In this document: in pieces, positions 1 through 10,530 of the stretch
Numbering within the stretch: position 1 is the first letter of the stretch
Layout of the letters: the number at the start of each line of letters is the position of its first letter
Assembly (NCBI RefSeq): GCF_030247195.1
Contig: NC_080671.1
Span: 4,678,501-4,742,500, forward strand
From: Topomyia yanbarensis
Taxonomy: Eukaryota > Arthropoda > Insecta > Diptera > Culicidae
Direction of reading: 5' to 3'
Length of the DNA: 64,000 nt
Translations under genes and position numbers: made by a program
The notes under the pieces: generated by a model
What the model was told of the DNA's origin: nothing
Database searches by the model: none
Seen by the model: only the letters and a program-made list of their open reading frames with translations

Positions 1-416
1 TTCAAGGCGGGATTCTCTGTCGGTCCATTTTCCAATGGTTGGTTTAATTTTGCGACAATGTCCTCTGGTGGTTCGCCAGTAATTCGCGAAATGTTCTATA
101 ATTTTTTCGTCGATCAATCGGTGGATATCGGCTCCTGGGACCTCTTTTGTGTAATAAATTGTGCAGTTGCGGCCTTGGCATGCCAGCCGGTTGGCTTGGG
201 TGTTGCCGTTAATCCCGCTATGTCCGGGGATCCAACATAACGTGGTTAGAGGATCCAAGGCGTCTTCAATTGCCTGGACGAAGGGATGACGGGATATCCC
301 TTTTTCAAGTGCGTTGAGCACTGAAAGCGAGTCAGAAAAGATGACTACTGGAATATCAGGGGGCTTCTTGAGAGTAGCTAACAAGATAGCGGCTGCCTCA
401 GCTGAAAAAAACTGAC
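1..416 (-). pseudogene. RNase H domain of element A ORF2 (internally deleted)
   Basis: The minus-strand frame is open from about 900 to the window edge. It shows the RNase H region: an AEAAAILLA-like helix carrying the catalytic Glu, then FSDSLSVL with the third catalytic Asp, then WIPGHSGINGN near 180-240, and a downstream segment rich in Trp, Arg and His. The first catalytic Asp (the TDGS motif, present as IFTDGSK in element B) is missing because the RT thumb is joined directly to the Glu helix at about 410-425. The usual fourth Asp after GN reads Asn. In the I group, RNase H removes the RNA from the RNA:DNA hybrid after reverse transcription. This copy cannot do so. Confidence 0.85.
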
Positions 417-2094
417 TTATATTAAGGATTGTGTGTCGATTAGTCCTGCGGTGGCAGTTACTTATCGCACGAACCAATCTGCGACGACTTTTGCAGTCAT
501 TCTTAACCCTGCGAAAGTGTGGTCCGAAAGTGCCAGTACGGTCGATTGAAACGCCTAGTATGACAGGTTCCTTTCGGTAGCGTAGCGTATAACCATTTAG
601 GGTGACTGGTCGGTCAGTGGCACGATGATGTGTCCCACAGAGATGTGTAATTTCGCTTTTACTCGTCGATACGTTGAATCCATTCTGCTCGGCCCAGCGA
701 CCGATTGCATTAACTGCGGCTTGCAATTTTCGCCGAACCCGTTTAGGGTGGAGACCGGTTACCACTAATAGGATATCATCGGCATATACGAAGATATGTA
801 TCCCTTTTGGCAGATATCGGTAAATGAAGTTCATTGCATTAGGAAGAGCGTTACCGACAAAACTGAGCCCTGGAGAACTCCGGTGTTTTCGGAGAAGAAA
901 TTGGAAAACGTACCACCGATGGCAACTCTGAATCGTCGGTTGGTTAGAAACTGTTGGATGTAAATACTTAAACTTCCTCGAACTCCCCAGTCACGAAGTT
1001 GTTTGAGGACGCCGTTTCGCCATACAGTATTGTATGCTTTAGCTAGGTCAATTGCTGCAATGTCTACATGTTTTCCCTCGGCCCGGGCTTGAGCGATTGT
1101 TTCTGCCAGTGAACCAAAGTAGATACCAGTACCTCTTCCTTGGCGAAACGCAAATTGTCTGTCATCTAATAATTGTTTCTCCTCTAGGTAGGTAACTAGT
1201 CGGCGGTTGACCAATTTCTCGAGAACTTTACTGATGCAACTCAGGAGGCTAATGGGACGAAAGTCCTGGACCGATCGTCGTCCTGTGGTTCTTTTCGGTA
1301 TGGGTATCACGAGTGCTTCCTTCCACGAGTCTGGGAAGCGTCCACTTTTCCAGATTTGGTTTAGGCTATCGAGAAGGGCACGTTTACCTCGAGCAGAAAG
1401 ATGTCGCAACATGGGGTATCCGATTTCATCTAAGCCGGCGGATTTACCACGTGCACTGGCCAGTGCGTAGGCCAGTTCAGTTGGTGAAAATGGTTGGTTG
1501 TACTGAGTATTGTGATCTGGAGGAAACGCGATAGGAATGCTCGTTGTATTTACTTTACGCCGACGGAAGGGATAGTTCAGCGAAATATTGCCCAAGCTCA
1601 TTGGCAATTTGCAGGGGGTCGTCAAGTGGGCCGTTCGTGGTCAATATGTTGAAGCCGCTCTGTCCGCTAAAAGCGATCACACGACGCCATAACTCTGTAG
1701 TAGTCGAATCCGGATGGATCCCGTCGAGAAAGTCAGACCAACTTTTGTCTTTGGCTTCACGAATAACTTTCCTACTTGCGTTGCGGAGTTCTCGAAATGT
1801 TGCGGCGTATGTTTCCCTTTCTGGGTGATTAAGTGGAGTTTTCTTTAATTTTCGCAGGGCCTTACGCCTATTTTTGAGAGCTGTATGTACTTCGGGACAC
1901 CACCAGTGAACGGCCTTGAAGGAAGATGTTTCGGATAGTTCCTCCGGAGAATAGACGTCTAAATAATTGCTTTCGAAGTCCTCCCAGTTGGCTCGATCAT
2001 AGAGCCATCTTCTTCGACGCGTGGTAGGAGGAGGTTGTTTGCTGAGGGTTATCTGGATGGGATAATGGTCGCTGCCGTGGGTGTCTGCAGACAC
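417..2094 (-). pseudogene. Reverse transcriptase region of element A ORF2
   Basis: Read in minus-strand order: the endonuclease tail SDHYPIQ (near 2070), a Trp/Arg-rich linker, then RT blocks DFRPISLL (near 1250), FAFRQGRG (near 1150), AAIDLAKAYNTVW (motif A, near 1040), GVLQGSVLS (motif B, near 860) and FVYADDILLV (motif C, near 780). Sequence upstream of 1555 lies in a different frame from the main RT block (831-1625), and the YADD part lies in a third frame, so at least two frameshifts break the gene. The RT carries out target-primed reverse transcription in I-clade elements. The motifs remain readable but the gene is dead. Confidence 0.88.
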
Positions 2095-2908
2095 TTGCCA
2101 GCTGAGTAGACCAGCAATGTTACTGGAAGTGATAGTGAGGTCGATGGCTGATGATGCTTGAGCATTAGTGAAGGTCTCGCTACCATCGTTGAGAAAGCTA
2201 CATCGTTTCTTCTTTTGCTATCCACCTTGCTTCCCCAAGCAGTGTGGTGCTTGTTGAAGTCTCCCATTATAAGAAATGGGCGTTCTAATTGGTTGTATAA
2301 ATCACTGAGTTTCCCTTTTAGATTGCTTGTTGCGCCTGATGGAAGGTAAACGGAGACACCATGGTGATCGGAAATGGATTATGTAGTCTGACTGCCAAGG
2401 CTAGTAGCGTAGTTTTCAATGGTACGACGGAGGAAATACAATCGGATCGAATGGCTAGTGCAATTGACTGGTAGATGTTAGCCCCTTGCTTGGCATACCA
2501 GATAAACTGCCCACCGAGCCAATCGCTAGGATCAAGATCATTCCGGATATGTGTCTCCTGTAGAGCCAAACATATGGGACCTAGTCGGTTGATAAGCAGT
2601 TGTAGGTCGCCCAGTTGATTGCGGATTCCATTGATGTTCCAATGAATCGATAGACATTGGCTGTTAGGAGAATCACGTCTTGAGGAACTGGCAGAAAACC
2701 CACCCACAGTACCTATATCTGATGAGTTTGTTGGAGTAAAGGCTGGTATGGGGTCCGTGTTACGAATGGAGGATTTTGGTGCTGTCGGTGCCGGAGTAGT
2801 GTTTGTAGAACAGTTTAAACTGGGTTCGCGAAATCTCATTGAATGCCAGGAGCAGCCGGGTATAGGGCTTAGTTCTCTCGATAAAGTATTATTGTTGTTT
2901 GAAGCCAT
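2049..2908 (-). pseudogene. AP-like endonuclease at the N-terminus of element A ORF2
   Basis: The frame opens with ATG at 2908 and a Ser/Asn/Pro-rich leader holding SPIPGCSW, a motif also present in element B's ORF2 leader. Endonuclease motifs follow: WNINGIRNQLGDL, ALQETHI with the catalytic Glu (near 2560), and MGDFNKHHTAWGS (near 2240-2267) with the Asp-Phe-Asn of the active site. The frame breaks near 2340 and again near 2190, and the final SDHYPI lies in a third frame. Such endonucleases nick the target DNA to prime insertion. Start choice: the ATG at 2908 is the only one ahead of the SPIPGCSW leader, but the spacer structure upstream leaves the original start uncertain. Confidence 0.85.
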
Positions 2909-2997
2909 TTGATTTGGAATTGTGATTTAGTCCAGAGTATCGTCTTGTTGGCGTTCCAAGCACCACTGCGGGTTATATAACCGGAAAAAAATCAGGT

Positions 2998-3720
2998 AAA
3001 TCCTTCTATAGGGGATAGGCTTTTGTGCCCTTTTCCGTCCGGATTCCCACGTGGTCCGTCAAGTTTATCGAGGAGGAACAGGCGTTACCGCCTTTGTGCG
3101 TCTCCAGTAGCAACACAATAGTTCCAGGGTGCCGCGGGTTGTCCGTCAGTTCCGGTGGGTTTATGACGTCCGCACTGACGGGGCCACGGCTGCCCTGTTG
3201 GAGATGGTGCAATTCGCAAATTGCCATAGTCGCAACTGATCGTGACCAGCATTCAATGTTGTACTGTCGACCTTTTGCAATAGCGGTAGGTCGAAGTTGT
3301 TGGTCTTCCTTTAGAGTGGTTTCCTAGATAATTATAGTTTTTAATCTGGGATGAAGTACAACGAAATCCTTCCGGGGATAGGCCTTTCTGCCCTTTTCCG
3401 TCCGGCTTCCCACGTAGTCCTGCCAGATGACCGAGGAGGAACAGGCGTTACCGCCTTTGTGCGTCTCCGTTAGCAACACAATGCTTCTGGGGTACCGCGG
3501 GTTGTCCGTCAGTTCCGGTGGGGGTATAGCGTCCGCACTGACGGGGCCACGGCTGCCCCACAAGGAATTGTGCGGTTGGCCTTCTTCCATAGTCGCGACT
3601 AATTGTAGCCAGCATGTATCGTAAGGTGGTAGACCTTCTGATATGGCTGCATATATTTGACGTTTATGCCTGGTTTGCGGTTGATTTATTGTCGTGAATG
3701 CTGTTTTCTGCGCGGCTAGA
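2998..3720. repeat. Two-unit tandem repeat of about 363 bp
   Basis: The segments starting near 2998 and 3361 repeat the same sequence at an offset of about 363 bp with strong similarity over roughly 200 bp; the best block ends with a GGGCCACGGCTGCC box at about 3181 and 3543. On the minus strand both units keep an open frame with the same peptide (GPVSAD.I.PPELTDNPR, then ETHKGGNACSSS). Both contain a small hairpin, AGGCG-TTAC-CGCCT. The pair sits between gag-like ORF1 and ORF2 of element A, is richer in GC than its surroundings, and has no counterpart in element B. It could be 5'-UTR monomers of a second, fused element copy, or a duplicated piece of coding sequence. I cannot name it. Confidence 0.7.
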
Positions 3721-3927
3721 GGTGAGAAACAGTACATGGAAAAGTAGGGATTTGGTTTGGGAAGTGGTGCATGGGTTATGTACAGGTGCCCCAACAACAT
3801 CGAGATCATCGAAATTCGGCACTTTCGATGCCTGAGGGGATGGAGAGTTTTGAACAGTAGGATAAGCAGCTATTGGAGATATTATGTTGGTGATAGATGG
3901 TGAGAGTTTTTGGTCGTTTGCTTGCAT
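3664..3927 (-). pseudogene. Small ORF between ORF1 and ORF2 of element A
   Basis: An ATG-initiated 87-codon frame (ATG at 3927) reads as a Ser/Pro/Asn-rich, low-complexity peptide. It follows the end of ORF1 (4036) by about 110 bp and has the same composition as ORF2 leaders of this group, although it lacks the SPIPGCSW motif. It may be the start of the ORF2 that originally belonged to this ORF1, cut off where the tandem repeat begins. No domain is visible and the call is an inference from position and composition. Confidence 0.3.
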
Positions 3928-4035
3928 TGTTTGCCGTCGCTTGAAGTTTAGTCCGATATGGTAAGATTCGATTCTCCGTCAGCGATATCTTGGTTTGATC
4001 CACCGTCACTAGTGCTTTTAGTTAGGTTTTTTGGG

Positions 4036-5165
4036 TTAAACTAAGTTGTGACAGCGTTGCCGTGGTGTCCTAATTTTGGTTTCTTGGAACGACACCTGGT
4101 GGTCTTCAACATTTTCTATGCTGGCTGCCGAGGTAGAGGGTTGGTTCTTTGTGGTCCAGTTGGTCTGAGAGTTTACCACGTTTTCGCTCGCGCTTTGCTT
4201 GCTGTCGATTTTGGAGATGGAACGTTCCCCGACAAGTTTTCTGTACGCTTCTTTATATCTTTTCAACTCGTCCGATAGGGCTTCTATTTGAGGGTTATTC
4301 TTCTGATTGGAAGCCATTTGTCGGCGGAGTGTTGCTACTTCTTGGCGCAAAGCTTTTGTTTCATTGTTAATTTTACGTGCCTTATTTAGTTCTTCTCGCA
4401 GTTCTTTTATTAGTTGGTCCTTCTCGTTGTCTTGGCAGCTCGTTTGATTGGCATGTGGCGTTGGTTGTTTGTTTCTTTTCAATTCAGCCCTTGCTTCGCC
4501 TAAGGTGAGATTATTGTCGGTTTTCAACTTTATGATTGCTTCTTCTATTTTATATACTGGGCAGTTTCGATCTGTGGGTCCGTGATCCCCCTCACAGTTA
4601 CGGCAGTATTTAGGGTTCTCGCATGACTGAAGCCCGGGTCGTTCATGGATCTGAGAACACGTGGCACAAATGGGAGTTTCTGAGCAGTTCTTTCTCGAGT
4701 GCCCGTACTTGGCATAGCCATAACATAGCAAAGGCGACTGATAATACCTGCGGACTGGGAGACGAATGACAGGGGAGTAATTGACTTTTGAATGTGAGAA
4801 CTGCGAGGGGAGTATTCCGGGTTTCATTGCCGATTTTCTTTGTGATTCGGCGAACATTGTCCACACCTTGGGAGGAGAGATTGTTTTTGAGATCTTCCGG
4901 GTTCAGGTCAACGGTGTCAACATCGTAGACTACTCCTTGGCAAACGTTAAGTGTAGGATGTGGGATTACTTCAACTGGAGTTCCGTCAACAAGATTTTTT
5001 AAACCCAATAGCTTTGTGTAAATCGCTCTCGCGGATGTGCGGAGTACGTATCGGGTGCCTCTTCCGTCTTTAGAGGCTTTTATCACTGTCCTCGGGTCAC
5101 AACCAAGAAACTGCTGTAGGGTTTGATTAATTATAAAGAGATTGGACGGAAGTTTTGCTTCGGGA
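4036..5165 (-). pseudogene. Gag-like ORF1 of element A, 5'-truncated and frameshifted
   Basis: The minus-strand frame runs through LPSNLFIINQTLQQFLG and KASKDGRGTRYVLR (matching element B's LPNPLMLHLLLKEAIG and ATKEARGTQYVLR), then shifts frame near 4790 into a Cys/His region. The knuckles read CYGYAKYGHSRKNC (one Cys changed to Tyr), CATCSQIHERPGLQSC and CRNCEGDHGPTDRNC. A charged KLKTDNNLTLGEARAELKR segment and a coiled-coil stretch (residues rich in Glu, Lys, Leu and Gln, about 4250-4450) follow. ORF1 proteins of I elements bind RNA and form the ribonucleoprotein. No start codon survives: the frame abuts element B's RNase H at about 5165-5190. Confidence 0.85.
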
Positions 5166-5175
5166 TGGGATGGTG

Positions 5176-5690
5176 ATAGGACTGTACTGTGGTCAGCAGG
5201 TCGCAGGTGGTCTCGATGGCCTGGATGTACGGGTGCCGAGATTCTCCGGATTCCAATGCCGAGATGACCGATAGCGAATCAGAGAGGATGATCGTCGGCA
5301 TATCCTGTGGTTTTCGGGAGATGGCTAAAGCGATCGGGCAAGCGGAAGGCAAGGCCAGCTTTGATACCGCTGACGCCTACCCCTACCCCGTCGTTTAGTT
5401 TGGATCCGTCTGTGAAGATCAAGTTGTGGTTGGTGTACTTCTCATGGATCAGTTTGTGGTAGTTTGCCTGGGCAATTCCGGGATGTGTTACAGCTCTTAC
5501 GATGTTTTTTAGACTGGTGTCCGTGTTGGGACCCCGCTCAGCCCATGTGCGGTTACGAACTCTGTGACAGCGGGCTAACAGAGGTATGTCTGAACCGACG
5601 AATTCCTGAAAGATGTTTTTTGCTGTTTGCAGTATTACGCATTCGTCTCCAGATGTTTTCTCCAGGTATCCCAAAGTCCGTTTAAGAATA
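5176..5690 (-). pseudogene. RNase H domain of element B ORF2, truncated
   Basis: NLIFTDGSKLNDGVGVG (first catalytic Asp, near 5400-5430) is followed by AGLAF, then a frame change near 5340. The other frame resumes as ALAISRKPQDMPTIILSDSLSVISALESG (third Asp at 5278-5280). The helix that should carry the catalytic Glu is deleted between the two frames. The domain stops at DLLTTVQSYHH, just before the expected WxPGHxGI block, where element A's ORF1 begins. Family comparison with element A's intact WIPGHSGI segment shows exactly what is missing. Confidence 0.83.
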
Positions 5691-5704
5691 GTGGTCGTGG
5701 CTGC

Positions 5705-7470
5705 TCACCTGAACGGTAGGAGGCCAGCCTCCACGCAAGCGACCTCGGCAGGGGTACTGGGTAATAGATTTGATGCTAGGTGTATGGTACCATGGTACAG
5801 GGGGGAGAGGATGTCAACTAGCCCGTTACGGTTCTGGCTGGTGATCACTATGCCGTAAAATATTCTGCTGTGTATCAAGGCTTGCCCGATATGAAGGGCG
5901 GTAGTTCTGTTCCACTTGAGGTGCCGGGCGCTAATCGCTCGTATTAGCCTCTTCCTACTCTCGCAATCGTGCTTGATCTTCCTGAAGTGTGGGAGGAATG
6001 TCAGGCGACGATCTATAGTTACGCCAAGGATGTTAGGTTCTCGTCGGAATGGTATTGGCGTACCCGCGAGCTCAACCGATCTGCCGGTAGCCACGTGGTG
6101 AGTGTTGCAGCAGTCCGCTATCGCACACTTTGATGCAGCTATATTGAAACCGACAGATTCGGCCCACCGACCGACTGCACTAACGGCGGCCTGCAGCTTT
6201 CTTCGTAGACGTCGTATCGTTTTACAAACGGCGACAGGGATGATGTCGTCCGCATAAACGAATATGTAAACCCCCTTTGGTAGCGCTGCGATGAGGGAGT
6301 TCATACTAATGAGGAAGAGTGTTACTGCCAGCACGGAGCCCTGGGGGCGCCGTTGGCTTCGGTGAAAGATTCCGACTGACTTCCCCCGATGCACACCCGG
6401 AACGAGCGGTCGGAGAGATAATCCTTCAAGAATCTTCCCAAGCTGCCTGTCACTCCCCAACTATGTAGCTGACGGAGTACTTCTCTTCGCCAAACCGTGT
6501 TATATGCCTTCGCGATATCCATAAGGGCGATGTCCGCGTGCAGATTATCCGCCAGTGCCTGATGAACGATTTCACCAAAGGCTCCGAGATGAGCGCCGGT
6601 TTCCGCTCCCTTGCGGAAGACGAATTATCTTTGATCAAGCAGGTCGTTTTCCTCTAGGTGTGACATCAGGCGCCTGTTCACTAAACGCTCCATGGTTTTT
6701 CCGATACAGGGGAGTAGGCTTATAGGTCGAAAGTCTTTTGGGGTGCGGGCGCCTTCACACCATTTCGGTATAGGTATCACTAATGCAGTCTTCCAGGAAG
6801 AGGGGATAGGCTGCCCAATCCAGATTCGCGTTAGGCTCTCCAATAGAGCTCTCTTACCCTCCGGGGGTGAATTCTGAAGAAGGGGGTAGCCTACGTTGTC
6901 CTGGCCAGCGGATTTTCCATGCGCTGTGGAGAGAGCATATGTCAGTTCAGCTCCAGTGAAGGGTTTATTGAAATTCTGTCCGGAATCGGGGGGGAAAGCG
7001 AAGGGGTTCTCCTCGATTTTTCTTTTTTGTTTCAGAAACGAGGGGGACAGGGCTGCGTCAGCTGAGAGTGACGAGAAATGTTTCCCTAGTTCATTGGCGA
7101 TTTCCAGCGGCTCGATTGTGGTTACTCCATTAGTAATAAGAGAGAATCTAAGTTGCCTCCGTTTTCCACTGAGGGCATTGACCCTTCTCCACAGCTCCGT
7201 TGTCGTGGAATCAGAAGAAATACCCTCCAGGAAATTTATCCAACTCGAGTTTTTAGCCACTTCAATGGCTATTCTGGCCAGGTTTCGCAATCGGCGGAAG
7301 GTGTTTGCCCTTTCCTCCCATAGAGGGTGGTGGACGGGGGTGATCCTGAGGGCTTGCACGGCTTGGCTGACCTCTTGGTTCCACCAATGAACGGCTCGGG
7401 GTGGAGGGGTTTTACTGGTGCGGGGATACTTGATGCCGCCGCCTGGGTAAAAATTTCTCCGAGCTCGTCA
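5705..7470 (-). pseudogene. Reverse transcriptase region of element B ORF2
   Basis: Readable blocks in minus-strand order: AVHWWNQEVSQAVQALR (linker, near 7390), FLEGISSDSTTTELWRRVNALSG, FTGAELTYALSTAHGKSAG, DFRPISLLPCIGKTMERLVNRR (near 6720), FVFRKGAETG (near 6610), ALMDIAKAYNTVWRR (motif A, near 6510), PQGSVLAVTLFL (motif B, near 6340), FVYADDIIPV (motif C, near 6260) and NILGVTIDRRLTFLPHFRKIK. A TAA follows LLDQR near 6632, where element A reads on without a break. Further frameshifts fall near 6345 and 7420. Target-primed reverse transcription was its job. Confidence 0.87.
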
Positions 7471-7479
7471 GGTTCATAC

Positions 7480-8331
7480 TGCCGCCCATATATGAGTGTG
7501 TCAGCGACGTTATTCTGATAAGAGGTCCAGTCTGCTCGATCATATAGCTACCGGCGACGTCGGGCAGTAAAAGGTGGCGAGCAAGCGTAAGTGATCTCGA
7601 TAGGAAAATGGCCACTGTTCCCAGGATCAGGGAGGACGGCCCATCCACATGCTCCGGCTAAGGATGCTTTCATCGTTCAGCGTTACGGCATTGCTCTCTT
7701 CGACGATTTTAACTATCTCGTTCCCCCGTTTGCTGCTCTTCTTCGAGCCCCATGATATGTGGTGGGCGGTAAAGTCTCCCATTACGAGGAAGGAGTCTCC
7801 CAGTTGCCTGATGAGATGTTCTAACTTATTCCCGACGTTGCGAACTCCTCCGGGAATGTAAACGGAGACTACTGTGCATTTCACTGGGTATGATAAGGTT
7901 CGTGCGACTGCGGTGAGGTCGGTATCGAGCTGAACCGGAGTCGACGGTATGTCTACTCTGATCCCCAGGCCGATGGTCTGAAATATATTCGCTCCACTGC
8001 TCGATTCCCATGTGTACTTGTTACTGAACCATGGCGAAGGATTGATGCTGTCTCTAATGTGCGTTTCCTGCAAAGCGAGGCATATTGGCTGAGTGTTGGC
8101 AATGATGCTCTGTAGATCACCAAGACATCCTCTGAGGCCGTTCAGGTCCCATTGTATTGCGAGAGTACATCTGTTGTCCTTCTGCACAGGGGGAGTGGAG
8201 TATGCGTGGTGTGCTTGGTTGTCATCTCCAGTCCCAGTTTCTTTCGTTGTTGGCCCTTTTTGGGGTGGGAGCTTGATTGGACGAGCGGACTGCCCTTCCA
8301 GTGACCGCAGGGGGTGTGGCAAGGGGTCCAC
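7480..8331 (-). pseudogene. Endonuclease domain of element B ORF2
   Basis: The frame shows IQWDLNGLRGCLGDLQSII, ALQETHIRDSINP (catalytic Glu, near 8065), VSVYIPGG and VMGDFTAHHISWGSKKSSKRGN (active-site Asp, near 7770). The usual Asn of GDFN is Thr here. The last part, with GHFPIEIT near 7600, falls in another frame. The order and spacing match element A's endonuclease, which keeps GDFN. The nick it once made would prime cDNA synthesis. Inactivated by frameshift and by the active-site change. Confidence 0.83.
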
Positions 8332-9011
8332 GTGGGTTGAGTATAAGTTCTTTTTTGTTGGGACGGGGGAATGATCCGTCTTCCGGGGCGGGTGGTCTAC
8401 CGCGTGTCGGTTGATGTTTCTTTTTCTGGAATGAAGTTAGGGGTGCTGACCTGTTCATGCGTTTTGGATTGAGTAAATGGACTTACCCGGGGGGTAGCCG
8501 GGCCCCCTACACCAGCAGCCGCCAAAGGTTCGTCGGGCGGGTTCGGTACATCCGCGAACAGGGCCGGTGCAGGGGAAGAGGCTTTTGTCCTGCGCGAACG
8601 GCTGCCAGTTTTGGGTGTTTTGATGTTGCAGGACGATTCAGTGCTATTGTTGCTGTGGAAGCTCGCGTGAGTCCCTCCTGGTAACCGTGGGTGGTATGGC
8701 GAAGAGTACACGAAGTCTGATTTTCGGTTGTCGTTTGATTGTCGTCTGTGTCTAAAGGCAACTGGGAGCCAGGAGCATCCGGGGATTGGGCTTGCGACGA
8801 CCAAGGAGTTCACCGGACTGTTGTCAATGGTTGCTGTTGGGAGTGAGGGGGCGGAAGTTAGGATACTCGGTTTGTTATTATATGGGTTACTTCCCTGGGG
8901 GGTTTCCCATGGTCCCACGCCAATAGCCGCCAGGGGCTCGTCGGTGGAGGCCGGTACTTCCCCGGACGGGGTCGTTGTGGGTGTGCTTGTTTGTTGCTGC
9001 AGTTGTTTCAT
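8222..9011 (-). pseudogene. Ser/Pro/Thr-rich leader of element B ORF2
   Basis: The minus-strand frame from ATG at 9011 is rich in Gln, Thr, Pro and Ser and contains ASPIPGCSWLPVAFRHRRQ, matching the leader of element A (SPIPGCSWHSMRF). A repeated EPLAA.GVG motif occurs twice (near 8930 and 8520), suggesting an internal duplication in the leader. A frame change near 8400-8450 connects it with the endonuclease frame. No enzymatic domain is visible. The leader is far longer than in element A. Confidence 0.65.
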
Positions 9012-9194
9012 TGTTGTTTGTTGTTGTAGACTGTTTGTTCGGTAAAGATGTTAATCGGAGATATCGTTCGCCGGGCCTATGCTGCCTGCTGAGGACCCTG
9101 GTTTGGAGATTGGACTTCTTGATTTATCGTTGTTGGATTGATCTCGATTTTTCTTGCTTCGGTCTCAGTTTTTTCGGTTTATTCCAGTGTCTGG

Positions 9195-10530
9195 TTATTC
9201 TGAGTTATTGTTTGCAGACTGTTTCGTTGACTTCAGTTGTACAATCTTGATATTGTTGGCTGCTCCGAGATTTGCTATTAGCTGGACTGGAAAAGGTTGG
9301 GATCGTGTCAGTCCGGCTTCAGATTGCCCTTGCGTCGGGGTTATGATTCGTTCTACTGTGGTTATTTGTTGGGTTGCCACGGTGGGAACTGTGAGTGGGA
9401 GTGGGTTGGTGCGTAGTCCGGTGGGAGTTGGTTTGGATAGTTGATTCTTAAGGTCCGCAAAGGCTAGTCGTAGTGCGACCATCTCGTTTCGGAGGTCTTT
9501 GTTCAGTATTTGTTTTCTTCCAGAAGTTGTTCCTTAAGCAGTTTTATTGTTTTGTCTTTGTCGCCGCCAGAGGTTGGCTTACCAGCGGTTTTTTGAGCGC
9601 TTCGATCTCTTTTCGGAGCAAACTGATGGTACGATCTCTGTCGTCAGCGTCAGGGGTGAGCCTTTCTTTACGACTGCTCGCGTACGTTGTAATTTCTGGC
9701 CCTGTTCTTTGGTTTGCTAGTTTTCTGGCCTCGGGGAAGGTTAGATTGTTATCCATTTTTATTTTAATAATCTGCTTTTCCATTTGGTATGTAGGGCATC
9801 CGTGGTCTCTGGCCGAGTGCTCGCTTTCGCAACTGACACAAGCACTTTTTTGCAGACAGGGGGTGGCTTTGTTTGTCTCGTGTTCGTTGGCGCTGTTAAG
9901 GCATATCTCTTTCTGGTTGCAGTTTCGACTGCCGTGCCCAAATCTCCCACAGCGGAAGCACTGCATGGGCGATGGATAGTATCGGCGTACTCGAATCCTC
10001 ACCAATCCTAAGTAGATTGTTTCTGGTAGGTGGGATCCGGTAAAAGAGAGGACAAGTAGTGGTGTATTGGTGGAAGATCCGTGGACAAGCTTTGTGATTC
10101 TTCGAACCTCTGTCACATTTTGCTGCTTGAGAGCTGTCAGGATTTCGTCAGTGGACAGGTCGATTATGTCTCGGTCAAAGATTAAGCCCTGGGTTTTGTT
10201 TAAGTAGGGGTGGTAGATTAATTCGACATCTTGGCCGTTCGAGAGTTGTTTAATGCTGAGTAGTTTGTTTAAAATCTTCTTGGAGGTTTTACGTAGGACG
10301 TACTGGGTCCCTCTGGCCTCCTTTGTGGCTTGGATGCACTTGTTTGGGTCGGTTCCGATCGCTTCTTTTAGCAGCAGATGGAGCATGAGAGGGTTGGGCA
10401 GGTTCTGAATGTTCCCCTGGCTATCCTTCGCTGCTCGCAGCAGTAATATTTGCTGGTCGATCAGATCACTAGAGTTCATGAAGGTGGGGATCGTGTGGCT
10501 GAGTCGAGGGCCCCGCGGATCGACATCCAT
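9195..10530 (-). pseudogene. Gag-like ORF1 of element B
   Basis: The ATG at 10530 opens an intact frame of 328 codons to 9544. An N-terminal globular part (LPNPLMLHLLLKEAIGTDPNKCIQ, ARGTQYVLRKTSKKIL) leads to zinc knuckles: CFRCGRFGHGSRNC (a complete CX2CX4HX4C), CLNSANEHETNKATPC (weakened) and CVSCESEHSARDHGC. An acidic/basic helix and a coiled-coil (RTISLLRKEIEALKK) follow. After a frameshift near 9500 the coiled-coil and a Thr/Pro-rich tail continue in a second frame to 9195. It would bind element RNA. This is the better preserved of the two gag ORFs in this block. Confidence 0.82.

Larger units (their letters stand above)
1..5175 (-). mobile_element. Decayed I-clade non-LTR retrotransposon A (composite)
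   Basis: On the minus strand, in transcription order, this block holds a 5'-truncated gag-like ORF1 (5165 to 4036), a spacer with a two-unit tandem repeat (about 3720 to 2998), and ORF2 with endonuclease, reverse transcriptase and RNase H (2908 down to the window edge). An RNase H domain after the RT is the mark of the I group among non-LTR elements. The element continues past position 1, so its 3' end is unseen. Several frameshifts and a large internal deletion make it inactive. The roughly 1.1-kb gap between ORF1 and ORF2 is much larger than in neighbouring element B, so ORF1 and ORF2 may come from two different copies. Confidence 0.85.
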
